From positions 82,218 to 146,217 of the forward strand of contig NZ_FNVT01000011.1 in the NCBI RefSeq assembly GCF_900108335.1: a DNA stretch of 64,000 nt, given 5' to 3'. The DNA comes from Nonomuraea solani. GTDB taxonomy: Bacteria > Actinomycetota > Actinomycetes > Streptosporangiales > Streptosporangiaceae. The notes below the pieces were generated by a model. It was not told where the DNA came from. It made no database searches and worked only from the letters and a program-made list of their open reading frames with translations. This document shows, piece by piece, positions 1 through 7,649 of the stretch. The position numbers and the translations under genes were made by a program. How positions within the stretch are numbered: position 1 is the stretch's first letter; each line of letters opens with the position of its first letter.

Positions 1-341
1 TCGTACGCAACGCGCTCCACGTCGCGGAAGGCCACCTCCGCGGCATCACCGAGGCCCGCCACCGGATCACCGCGGCCGAGCAGCTCATCGAGAAGGCCCA
101 GGCCGACCACCCCGAACTCGACCTCGACTCCGACAGCATCCACCTGCCGCTCACCTCGCTCAACCCGACCCGCCCCGCCCCCGACCTGCTCGAAAACCTG
201 CTCCACGGCATCGACAGCTGCTGGCGCCTGTACGAACGGCACGCGGCCATCGAAAGCGACGAGCCGCAGGAGAAGCTGCTCGACCTCTTCCTCACCTCGG
301 TCCGGCGGGAAGCGGCGGCCAGAAACAAGCACCTGCTGTAA
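1..341 (+). CDS. C-terminal part of an unrecognised protein
   Basis: The reading frame is open from the window edge (first full codon at base 3) to a TAA at 339-341, giving about 112 residues. The visible part is mostly alpha-helical, charged and soluble, with stretches such as EARHRITAAEQLIEK and LLENLLHGIDSCWRLYERH, and no signal peptide or membrane segment. Codon use has the strong third-position GC of the neighbouring genes, so I take it as real. I do not recognise the family; a helical HEPN-like domain is possible but only a guess. The next gene starts 84 bases downstream behind its own operator, so the two are probably not cotranscribed. Confidence 0.6.
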   Translation, partial: VRNALHVAEGHLRGITEARHRITAAEQLIEKAQADHPELDLDSDSIHLPLTSLNPTRPAPDLLENLLHGIDSCWRLYERHAAIESDEPQEKLLDLFLTSVRREAAARNKHLL

Positions 342-386
342 CGACTGGACCCGTTCGTTCTTCGTGCGGTACAACTTCCGCAGGGT

Positions 387-402
387 GAGAGAGCGCTCTC
401 TC
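387..402. promoter_or_regulatory. Perfect 16-bp palindrome, LacI-family-type operator
   Basis: GAGAGAGCGCTCTCTC reads the same on both strands. It lies 24 bases before the start of the secreted beta-helix gene. Its AGCGCT core resembles LacI/CebR-type operators of actinobacteria, which have a central CG and often control polysaccharide genes. The regulator itself is not in this window, so assignment to LacI is inference. Confidence 0.6.
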
Positions 403-425
403 GCACGGCGGAAGGGACGTACCGC

Positions 426-2243
426 ATGAAGATCCCCCGAACGTTCGTCCTCGCGCTGGCCACCGCCGTCATGGCGGCGGGCACGCCCGCCGCCGCGACG
501 CCACCCCCCACCGCCCCCGACCTCGGCCCGAACGTCACCGTCTTCGATCCGAGCATGCCGATCGGCACGATCCAGGCCACCCTCGACGCCGCGCACGCCG
601 CCCAGGCCGACAACGAGATGGGCACCACCCGCCACGCGTACCTCTTCAAGCCCGGCACGTACGGCACCGCCGAACAGCCGCTCCAGGTCAAGGTCGGCTA
701 CTACACGGAGATCGCCGGCCTCGGCGCCTCGCCCACGGACGTCGTCATCAACGGCAAGGTCGAGGTCTACAACCGCTGCCTGGCGGACGGCGGCACCGGC
801 AACTGCCTCGCGCTCGTCAACTTCTGGCGCACCCTGTCCAACCTGTCGATCAACGTCAACGCGACCGGCCAGGACGGCTGCCGGGCGTCGGCGAACTTCT
901 GGGCCGTCTCCCAGGCGGTCTCCTTACGCCGTCTCAACATCGGCGGCGGCAACCTGTCGCTGATGGACTACTGCACCGCCGGCCCGCAGTACGCCAGCGG
1001 CGGCTTCATCGCCGACTCCAAGCTGCCGGCCGTCACGAACGGCTCGCAGCAGCAGTGGCTGACCCGCGACAGCGAGGTCGCCGGCTGGTCGAACGGCGTC
1101 TGGAACCAGGTCTTCTCGGGCGTCGCCGGCGCCCCGGACGAGGCCGGCTTCCCGAACCCGCCGTACACGACCCTCGACACCACGCCCGTCAGCCGGGAGA
1201 AGCCCTACCTGTACACCGACGCGCAGGGCAGGTACCAGGTCCGCGTGCCCGCCGCCAGGAAGAACACGCGCGGCGTCTCGTGGGCCACCGGTATGACGCC
1301 GGGCCGCACGCTGCCGATCACCGACTTCTTCGTCGCCAGGCCGTCGGACTCGGCGCAGGTCATCAACCGTCAGCTCGCCCGCGGCAAGCACCTGCTGCTC
1401 ACCCCCGGCGTGTACGACGTCGCGCGCGGCATCGAGGTCAAGCGCCCCAATACGGTCGTCCTGGGCCTCGGGCACGCCACGCTGACCGCCGTACACGGCT
1501 CGATCCCGCTCGACGTCGCCGGCGTGCCCGGCGTCGTCATCGCCGGCGTGACCATCGACGCGGGCCTGAAGAAGTCACCGGCGCTGCTGCGGGTCGGCCA
1601 GAGGCACGGCAGGAACTGGAGCCGCGCGGACGACCCGACGACGCTGTCCGACGTGTACTTCCGGGTCGGCGGCCCGCACGTCGGCAAGACCGACGTCGCG
1701 CTGGAGGTCAACGGCGACCACGTGCTCATCGACCACGCCTGGGTGTGGCGCGCCGACCACGGCGTCGAGGGCTTCACCGACACCCAGCGCTGGAACACCA
1801 ACCTCGGCAGGTACGGCGCCGTCATCAACGGCGACCACGTGACCGCGACCGGCCTGTTCGTCGAGCACTTCCAGCGGTACAACACCGTCTGGAACGGCGA
1901 TCACGGCACGACGATCCTCTACCAGAACGAGCTGCCGTACGACCCGCCGGCCCAGGCCGACTGGATGAACGGCGACGTCGAGGGCTGGGCCGGCTACAAG
2001 GTCGGTGACCGGGTGAAGACGCACAACCTGTACGGCGGCGGCGTCTACGTCTTCAACCAGAACAACCCGCGGATCCACACCGAGAACGGCTTCGAGGTGC
2101 CGCGGACCCCGGGCGTCCGGCTGCACCACATCATGACGGTCAACCTCAGCGCCGGCACGATCGACCATGTCGTCAACGGCGTGGGCGACGCGGCCGACAC
2201 CACCAAGGTCGGCGTGCCGGTGTACATCACGGACTATCCGTGA
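426..2243 (+). CDS. Secreted beta-helix (pectate-lyase-fold) protein
   Basis: 605 residues with a clear Sec signal peptide ending near residue 24 (hydrophobic run after MKIPRTF, then ATPPP). Two regions have right-handed beta-helix character with repeated short Val/Ile/Asn-rich strands: roughly residues 60-200, and residues 310-590, which include ITDFFVARPSD and a pectate-lyase-superfamily-like PGVYDVARGIEVKRP. Relatives are usually annotated as adenylyl cyclase or coagulation factor 5/8 domain proteins, names I consider uninformative. A role in binding or cleaving an extracellular polysaccharide is likely but the substrate is unknown. A perfect LacI-type palindrome directly upstream supports sugar-responsive control. 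The nearby PL26/PL11 genes make pectin-like polymers a reasonable guess. Confidence 0.75.
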   Translation: MKIPRTFVLALATAVMAAGTPAAATPPPTAPDLGPNVTVFDPSMPIGTIQATLDAAHAAQADNEMGTTRHAYLFKPGTYGTAEQPLQVKVGYYTEIAGLGASPTDVVINGKVEVYNRCLADGGTGNCLALVNFWRTLSNLSINVNATGQDGCRASANFWAVSQAVSLRRLNIGGGNLSLMDYCTAGPQYASGGFIADSKLPAVTNGSQQQWLTRDSEVAGWSNGVWNQVFSGVAGAPDEAGFPNPPYTTLDTTPVSREKPYLYTDAQGRYQVRVPAARKNTRGVSWATGMTPGRTLPITDFFVARPSDSAQVINRQLARGKHLLLTPGVYDVARGIEVKRPNTVVLGLGHATLTAVHGSIPLDVAGVPGVVIAGVTIDAGLKKSPALLRVGQRHGRNWSRADDPTTLSDVYFRVGGPHVGKTDVALEVNGDHVLIDHAWVWRADHGVEGFTDTQRWNTNLGRYGAVINGDHVTATGLFVEHFQRYNTVWNGDHGTTILYQNELPYDPPAQADWMNGDVEGWAGYKVGDRVKTHNLYGGGVYVFNQNNPRIHTENGFEVPRTPGVRLHHIMTVNLSAGTIDHVVNGVGDAADTTKVGVPVYITDYP

Positions 2244-2324
2244 TCGAATAGAGATCACCACGGTCGTCGGCAAATGCTCGCCGCGCTGATCCCCGTGGGA
2301 GGCTCGGCGCTCGCCAGAGGTTGA

Positions 2325-3458
2325 TCAGCCCCGCAGGACCACCGGGAGGGCGACCAACCGGCTGCCCTGGATGCCACCGAGGTCGGCCTGCCGAAGCTCG
2401 GCGTACGGCACCGCGAGACGAGCGGACGGAAAGTCGCTCCGCAGGACCCGCACGACCGCGCCCAGCTCCAGTTGCGCGAGCTGGGCACCGGTGCAGTAGT
2501 GGTGGCCGGCCCCGAACGTGAGGTCGGGCCCGATCGGGCGGCCGGGATCGGTGTTGATGCCCTGAATGTCGATGAGCACCGGCGAACGGGCGGGAAGCCG
2601 CACCCCGGCCAGCTCGATCTCGGCCGAGGTGAACCGCCAGAGGCTGTACGGCGCGGGCGAGTGCAGCCGCAACGTATCCCTGACGAACGCGTCGACCGGA
2701 CCCTCCTCCGAGGAGAAGGCGCGGGCGAGCAGGAACCCCAGCGACGGGTCGGTGGTGAGCTGCCCGGCGAAGATGAGCGTGAAGATCAGGTAGTGGAGCT
2801 GCGTCTCGGTGATCTCCTCGGGGACCCGGTCGCGCAGCTCGACGGCGAGGCCGTCGCGGCCGTCGCTCAGCGCGGCGGCCGCCAGGTCGCCGAAGGCGGC
2901 CATTGCCCTCCCCACCTCCTCGGGCGTCTCGCCGTACATGCCTCGGCAGGCGGCGATGGCCTGGTCGATCCGGTCGAGCGGTACGCCGAGCACGTCGCAG
3001 ACCACGGTGAGAGGGAACCGCGTGGTGAAGTCGGCCATCAGATCCACCGTCTCCCCTCGGCCGGCGAGCCGGGTGAGCAGGTCGCGGGCGATGTCCGTGA
3101 TGCGTTCCGTGTAGTCGTTCATCCGCCGGGCCGTGAAGAGCGGGGCGTGCGCCCGGCGCAGCCCCTCGTGGGCGGGGCCGTCGAAGGTGGTGAGCGACGG
3201 CTGGGCGGCGGCGGTCGGTTCGAGCCCAGCCGTCCGGGGGTCCCAGCTCGCCGGCGCGTATGCCGGGTCTTTCACGATCTGGGGGTGTACGAGGGCTTCG
3301 CGGGCAAGCGCGTTGTCGGTGATGATCCACGCCGGGCCACTGGCCGGAGCCTCGGCCTGGACGAGGGGGCCCGCGGCGCGGAGTTCGGCGCGGGCGGGAT
3401 GGGGCTCGTCGATCCCCCGGACGGTGCTGGCGAACGGGTCGACGGTGAGTGCGGGCAT
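2325..3458 (-). CDS. Cytochrome P450 with atypical K-helix and meander
   Basis: 377 residues, start ATG preceded by AAGGAGAG. The heme-binding loop FGAGHHYCTG is intact, with the axial cysteine at about residue 322, and an I-helix-like FAGQLTTD segment is present. Two core elements are unusual: the K-helix ExxR reads DTLR (Asp261), and the segment between K-helix and heme loop is about 10 residues shorter than in the P450 encoded at 9490-10704, so the FDxxR meander arginine is absent. It is a soluble class I bacterial P450 that needs a ferredoxin and reductase; none are adjacent. It is transcribed divergently from a MarR regulator, with an array of repeats between them, so MarR control is likely. 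Substrate unknown. Confidence 0.9.
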   Translation of the reverse strand: MPALTVDPFASTVRGIDEPHPARAELRAAGPLVQAEAPASGPAWIITDNALAREALVHPQIVKDPAYAPASWDPRTAGLEPTAAAQPSLTTFDGPAHEGLRRAHAPLFTARRMNDYTERITDIARDLLTRLAGRGETVDLMADFTTRFPLTVVCDVLGVPLDRIDQAIAACRGMYGETPEEVGRAMAAFGDLAAAALSDGRDGLAVELRDRVPEEITETQLHYLIFTLIFAGQLTTDPSLGFLLARAFSSEEGPVDAFVRDTLRLHSPAPYSLWRFTSAEIELAGVRLPARSPVLIDIQGINTDPGRPIGPDLTFGAGHHYCTGAQLAQLELGAVVRVLRSDFPSARLAVPYAELRQADLGGIQGSRLVALPVVLRG

Positions 3459-3491
3459 CAGATCTCTCCTTGCCGGGATGGCATAATGTCA

Positions 3492-3553
3492 CTGCATAAC
3501 ACAGTAGCTGCGCGACGCAGTTAATGTACAACACAAATTACTGCACGGCGCAG
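3492..3553. promoter_or_regulatory. Array of four 13-bp repeats between the P450 and marR genes
   Basis: CTGCATAACACAG (3492-3504), CTGCGCGACGCAG (3508-3520), ATGTACAACACAA (3524-3536) and CTGCACGGCGCAG (3541-3553) occur in one orientation, with starts 16, 16 and 17 bases apart. The CTGC...GCAG ends make each unit a partial palindrome. The array fills the divergent promoter region. The most economical reading is a cooperative operator array for the MarR protein encoded at 3579-4040. Confidence 0.6.
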
Positions 3554-3578
3554 CGAAATCGGATGGAGTGGTCTCACG

Positions 3579-4040
3579 ATGACGGACAGGGAGGCGCTGA
3601 TCGCCGAGCTCGTCGGCGTCGCGGTGCCCGGCTGGGCGATCCTGGTCGTGCAGCTCAACAACGTGGTCGCCGAACGGCTGGGCGTCACCGACACCGACGT
3701 GCAGTGCCTGCACGTCCTCGGGCGGCACGGCCCCGCGACGCCGGGCGTGCTGGCCAAACACGTGAACCTCACGACGGGCTCCGCCACCCGCATGATCGAC
3801 CGGCTGGTCGCGGCGGGCTGCGTCCGGCGCGTGGCCGACCCCGGCGACCGCCGGCGGGTGCTCGTCGAGCCCACCGAGTACGGCCTCGAACGCGTCACCG
3901 CCGCCTACGCGGGACTGGTCGAACGCACGCGGGAGGACCTCGGCGCGTTCGACGACGGCGAACTCGACGCCCTCGTGCGTTTCATGAAGGCCGCCGTGCG
4001 GAGCACCACCGCCGAGATCCACCGGCTCAAGCCGGAGTAG
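3579..4040 (+). CDS. MarR-family transcriptional regulator
   Basis: 153 residues. A winged helix-turn-helix occupies about residues 35-105: a recognition region around PGVLAKHVNLTTGSATRMIDRLVAAG followed by the typical wing VADPGDRRRVLVEPTEYG. The helical ends would form the dimer interface. The gene is divergent from the P450 gene and separated from it by four related 13-bp repeats, the classical layout in which a MarR protein represses itself and a divergent enzyme gene until a small aromatic or phenolic ligand binds. The ligand cannot be read from the sequence. Confidence 0.92.
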   Translation: MTDREALIAELVGVAVPGWAILVVQLNNVVAERLGVTDTDVQCLHVLGRHGPATPGVLAKHVNLTTGSATRMIDRLVAAGCVRRVADPGDRRRVLVEPTEYGLERVTAAYAGLVERTREDLGAFDDGELDALVRFMKAAVRSTTAEIHRLKPE

Positions 4041-4110
4041 GGCCAGCCCTACCGGCGTTCGGGGTATCGCCGGGAGAGCGCCAAGCTGAAGCCGTTTCTA
4101 TGGTTTTGGC

Positions 4111-4838
4111 GTGGCCCTTTTTCGCGTAACCGTTTCCAGTACGCTCGCGCTTGGCTGCTTGACGACCACGTTCCCCGCCCAGGCCACGGTCGCGCCCCGC
4201 GGCGCCGTGGTCTCCTCGACCCAGGTGGAAAAACTGGACAAGGGCCAGGTCGCCGAGCGGCTCAAGGCGACCGGCATCGACCCGGCCCAGGTGAAGTACG
4301 GCGTCACCGCCTACCGCGTGGTCTATCGCACGACCGACGCCAAGGGCCGGCCCACCACCGCCGGCTCGACGCCCGGGTGCTGGTCAGCGGCTTCTCGCAG
4401 GGCGGTCCGGCGACCATGATGGTGGGACGGGCCCTGCAACAGGGGCGGGACCCGCACTTCCGGCTGGGCGGGCTGGCGCCGATCGCCGGGCCGTTCGACC
4501 TCAGCTCCTTCGAGGCCGCCGACATCGCCAAGGCACTGCCGCCGACCTCCGCGAAACTGTTCACCGCGCGGTTCCTGGACCGGGTACGCGAGCCGACCGG
4601 CAAGCTGAAGGAACTGCTGACGGCGCTCGACTCCACCTGCGACTGGAAACCGGCCGTACCGGTGCGCCTCCATCACGCCAAGGGCGACCAGGACGTCGCC
4701 TACGACAACGCCCTCTACTGCCAGAAGAGGCTGCGCGCCCACGGCGCGACCCAGACCCTCACCGACGCCGGGGACGTGGACCACAACCAGACCGTCCGCA
4801 AGGCACTGCCGCTGGTGGTCGCCGGCTTCGCCAAATAG
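4111..4838 (+). pseudogene. Secreted alpha/beta hydrolase (lipase-like), internally deleted and out of frame
   Basis: The 5' part (4111-4419 frame) encodes a signal-peptide-like N terminus and a segment ending GRPTTAGST. The 3' part, in another frame, begins DARVLVSGFSQGG, where GFSQGG is the nucleophile elbow, and runs to 4838 with a plausible acid region (HHAKGDQDVAYDN) and a terminal His (DVDHNQ). Intact secretory lipases of this type normally carry well over 100 residues between these two blocks (core strands and oxyanion region). Here they abut within about 15 bases and the frame changes, so the gene looks destroyed by an internal deletion. A sequencing error alone would explain the frame change but not the missing core. 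Confidence 0.75.
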
Positions 4839-4843
4839 TCGGC

Positions 4844-4857
4844 TGCAAGCGTTCACA
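4844..4857. promoter_or_regulatory. LacI-type operator upstream of the pectin-lyase promoter
   Basis: TGCAAGCGTTCACA matches 9 of the 10 fixed positions of the LacI-family pattern TGNAANCGNTTNCA. It ends six bases before the predicted -35 box of the PL26-PL11 operon. Confidence 0.5.
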
Positions 4858-4863
4858 GGGCCC

Positions 4864-4892
4864 TTGACAGGCATTACCGCTCATGTTGCGAT
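4864..4892 (+). promoter_or_regulatory. Candidate sigma-70-type promoter of the PL26-PL11 operon
   Basis: TTGACA at 4864-4869, a 17-base spacer, then TGCGAT at 4887-4892. The -35 box is perfect and the -10 box is weak, as is common for activated or repressed actinobacterial promoters. The predicted start near 4899 gives a roughly 30-base leader. Confidence 0.5.
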
Positions 4893-4902
4893 CGGCTCTT
4901 AG

Positions 4903-4912
4903 TAAACGGTTA
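4903..4912. promoter_or_regulatory. Second LacI-type operator, downstream of the promoter
   Basis: TAAACGGTTA fits TAANCGNTTA, the inner core of LacI-family operators. It lies just after the predicted transcription start, about 57 bp centre-to-centre from the upstream operator, so one dimeric or tetrameric repressor could close the promoter from both sides. Confidence 0.5.
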
Positions 4913-4929
4913 AACAGTTGGAGCCCCCC

Positions 4930-7632
4930 ATGGCGATGATGTCCCGACGGAACCTGCTCTTGAGCGCGGCGGCGGTCGGCGCCGCCGGACAGATCGGCTG
5001 GACGGCCGGGCCGGCGCGGGCCGAGCGGCAACCAGCGGACGACGTCCCGCTCAGGTGGCTGGAGGGTGGCGCGCCCGAGCAACTCGCCGGTGGTTCCACG
5101 TGGGGTGTGGCGTGGCCGAAGGGCGCGGTGGCCAAGGAGCAGGCGTTCGCGTTACGCACCGCCGCCGGGCAGCAGGTGCCGGTGCAGACGTGGGCGACCG
5201 CGTACTGGCCGGACGGGTCGGTGAAGTGGACCGCGCACGCCATCGGCGCCGACATCGCCCCGGCCGAGCAGTACGTGCTGGCCGCGGGCCCACCGGCCGC
5301 GCCCACAGCGGCCGTGACCGTCAGGGACGGGCGCGACGAGGTCGAGGTGAACACCGGCGCGATCACCTGCCTTATCCCGAAAAAGGGCGACAAGCTGGTA
5401 CGCGCGATCCGGCGCGGCACCATCGAGATCGCCCGCGACGGCGAGCTGGTCTGCCTGCGCCAGGACGAGATCGACGACGACGAGTCCGGGTCGGCGAAAT
5501 GGGAGAAGTTCGCCGGGCGGACCGAGAAGGTGACCGTCGAGCAGTCGGGCCCGGTCCGCGCCGTGGTCAGGATCGAGGGCCGGCACCGGCGCGGCGGCCG
5601 GTCGTGGCTGCCGTTCACCGTGCGCCTGTACTTCTACGCCGCGAGCGACGGCGTCCGCGCGGTGCACAGCTTCGTCTACGACGGCAACGAGAAGAAGGAC
5701 TTCATCCGGGGCCTCGGCCTCAGGTTCGCGGTGCCGATGCGCGGCGAGCTGTACAACCGGCACGTCCGCTTCGCCGGCAACGGCGACGGCGTGCTGTCGG
5801 AGGCGGTGCGCGGCATCACCGGGCTGCGCCGCGACCCGGGCGCGGCGGTGCGCCAGGCGCAGGTCGCGGGGCAGGCGACCCCGGCGGTGGCGACCTGGGA
5901 CACCCGGGTCAGCTCGCGGCTGCACCTGATCCCGGCCTTCGGCGACTACTCGTTGCGCCAGCTCAGCGCGGACGGCTTCCAGATCCGCAAGCGGACCAAG
6001 GCCGGGCACGGCTGGATCCCGGTGGACGCGGGCGGCCGGGCCGGGGGCTTGGGTTACATCGGGAGTCCGGAGGGCGGGTTCGCCTTCGGCATGCGCGACT
6101 TCTGGCAGTTGCACCCGACGCAGCTCGACATCCGCGGCGCGGCCGGTGACACGGCCGAGGTGACCCTGTGGTTGTGGTCGCCCGACGCCGGGCCCATGGA
6201 CCTGCGCTTCTACCACGACGGGCTCGGCCAGGACACCTATCCGGAGCAGCTCGAAGGCTTGGAGATCACGTACGAGGACTACGAGCCCGGGTTCGGCACC
6301 CCGTACGGCATCGCGCGTACCACCGAGCTGATGTTCTGGGCGCTGGAGGCGACCCCGGCCGCCGAGAAGATCGCCGAGCTGACCGCGGCCGTGCGCACGC
6401 CGCCGCTCATCGTGGCGCCCCCGGCGCACCTGCACGCGGCCGGGGTGTTCGGCGACTGGTCGCCGGTGGACCGCTCGACCCCGGCCAGGAAGCTGATCGA
6501 GGACCGCCTGGACCTCATGTTCACCTTCCACAAGGAGCAGGTCGACCAGCGTTCGTGGTACGGCTTCTGGGACTACGGCGACGTCATGCACAGCTACGAC
6601 GGCGACCGCCACGTCTGGCGCTACGACGTCGGCGGCTACGCCTGGGACAACTCCGAGCTCTCCACCGACCTGTGGCTCTGGTACCACTACCTGCGCACCG
6701 GCAAGTCCGACGCGTTCCGGTTCGCCGAGGCCATGACCCGCCACACCGGCGAGGTCGATGTCTACCATCTCGGCAAATGGCGCGACCTGGGCACCCGGCA
6801 CGGCGTACAGCACTGGGCCGACAGCGCCAAGCAGACCCGCATCAGCAACGCCGGCTACCGCCGCTTCTACTACTTCCTGACCGCCGACGAGCGGGTCGGC
6901 GACCTGATGCGCGACCTGGTCGACTCCGACAAGACGTTCCTGGTCCTCGACCCCATCCGCAAGATCCGCACCGAGCCGTACGAGCCCGACCCGCACGCGC
7001 TCGGCGTCGGCACCGGCACCGACTGGGGCGCCATGGCGCTGGCCTGGCTGACCGAGTGGGAGCGCGGCGGCGACCCGATCGCCCGCGAGAAGCTGCTGAA
7101 CGGCATGCGCACGATCGCCGCGATGCCCAACGGCTTCATCCGCGGCGGCGGCTGGTACGACCTCGACGACGGCACCTTCAAGCCGAACGACACCGCGGTC
7201 AGCGTCGGCTCGCTCGGCGCGGTGTTCGGCCTGGTCGAACTGTGCAGCGAGGTCATCGCCCTGACCGGCGACGAGGCGTTCACCAAGGCGTGGCTGCAGT
7301 ACTGCCGCCTCTACAACGGCACCGCCGCCGAGCAGACGGCCGAGACGGGGCAGTCGTTCGGCAACCTGAACCTGCGCCAGGCCCACTCCAGGCTCACGGC
7401 GTACGCGGCCGCCAAGCTCGGCGACGCGAACCTGGCCGCGCGGGCGTGGAAGGAGTTCGACACCGGCCACGCGGGCTACCCGAAGAACCACCCGTTCACG
7501 TCGGTGCGGATCGAGGGCCCGAAGGTGCTCAAGCCGATCGACGAGGCCGCCTTCAGCACCAACGCCTCCGCGCAGTACGGCCTGGCCGCCATCCAGTGCC
7601 TGGCCCTCGTCGGCGACAAGCTCCCCGCCTGA
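4930..7632 (+). CDS. Tat-exported exo-rhamnogalacturonan lyase-like protein (PL26 / YetA type)
   Basis: About 900 residues. I use the ATG at 4930, six bases after GGAG, rather than the TTG at 4918. The N terminus MAMMSRRNLLLSAAA is a twin-arginine signal. The mature start (RWLEGGAPEQLAGG, GVAWPKG, YWPDGSVKWTAHA) is typical of the exo-rhamnogalacturonan lyase family, whose members release disaccharides from the ends of rhamnogalacturonan I by beta-elimination. The large C-terminal half, rich in Trp/Tyr/His (around WYGFWDYGDVMHSYDGDRHVWRYD), is compatible with an alpha/alpha-barrel active-site domain. The PL11 gene begins 17 bases downstream, so the two form an operon for pectin backbone breakdown under probable LacI control. 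Confidence 0.8.
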   Translation: MAMMSRRNLLLSAAAVGAAGQIGWTAGPARAERQPADDVPLRWLEGGAPEQLAGGSTWGVAWPKGAVAKEQAFALRTAAGQQVPVQTWATAYWPDGSVKWTAHAIGADIAPAEQYVLAAGPPAAPTAAVTVRDGRDEVEVNTGAITCLIPKKGDKLVRAIRRGTIEIARDGELVCLRQDEIDDDESGSAKWEKFAGRTEKVTVEQSGPVRAVVRIEGRHRRGGRSWLPFTVRLYFYAASDGVRAVHSFVYDGNEKKDFIRGLGLRFAVPMRGELYNRHVRFAGNGDGVLSEAVRGITGLRRDPGAAVRQAQVAGQATPAVATWDTRVSSRLHLIPAFGDYSLRQLSADGFQIRKRTKAGHGWIPVDAGGRAGGLGYIGSPEGGFAFGMRDFWQLHPTQLDIRGAAGDTAEVTLWLWSPDAGPMDLRFYHDGLGQDTYPEQLEGLEITYEDYEPGFGTPYGIARTTELMFWALEATPAAEKIAELTAAVRTPPLIVAPPAHLHAAGVFGDWSPVDRSTPARKLIEDRLDLMFTFHKEQVDQRSWYGFWDYGDVMHSYDGDRHVWRYDVGGYAWDNSELSTDLWLWYHYLRTGKSDAFRFAEAMTRHTGEVDVYHLGKWRDLGTRHGVQHWADSAKQTRISNAGYRRFYYFLTADERVGDLMRDLVDSDKTFLVLDPIRKIRTEPYEPDPHALGVGTGTDWGAMALAWLTEWERGGDPIAREKLLNGMRTIAAMPNGFIRGGGWYDLDDGTFKPNDTAVSVGSLGAVFGLVELCSEVIALTGDEAFTKAWLQYCRLYNGTAAEQTAETGQSFGNLNLRQAHSRLTAYAAAKLGDANLAARAWKEFDTGHAGYPKNHPFTSVRIEGPKVLKPIDEAAFSTNASAQYGLAAIQCLALVGDKLPA

Positions 7633-7649
7633 CCCCGAAGGAGACGACC

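Noticed and set aside
5152..7491. Long 779-codon minus-strand frame opposite the PL26 gene
   Set aside because: Translation is dominated by Val, Arg, Gly and Ala without motifs; it is the usual antisense shadow in high-GC DNA over a well-supported gene.
6168..7649. Long N-terminal extension of the PL11 reading frame
   Set aside because: It lies inside the PL26 gene in another frame and reads as Arg/Pro-rich noise; the signal peptide and ribosome site fix the start at 7650.
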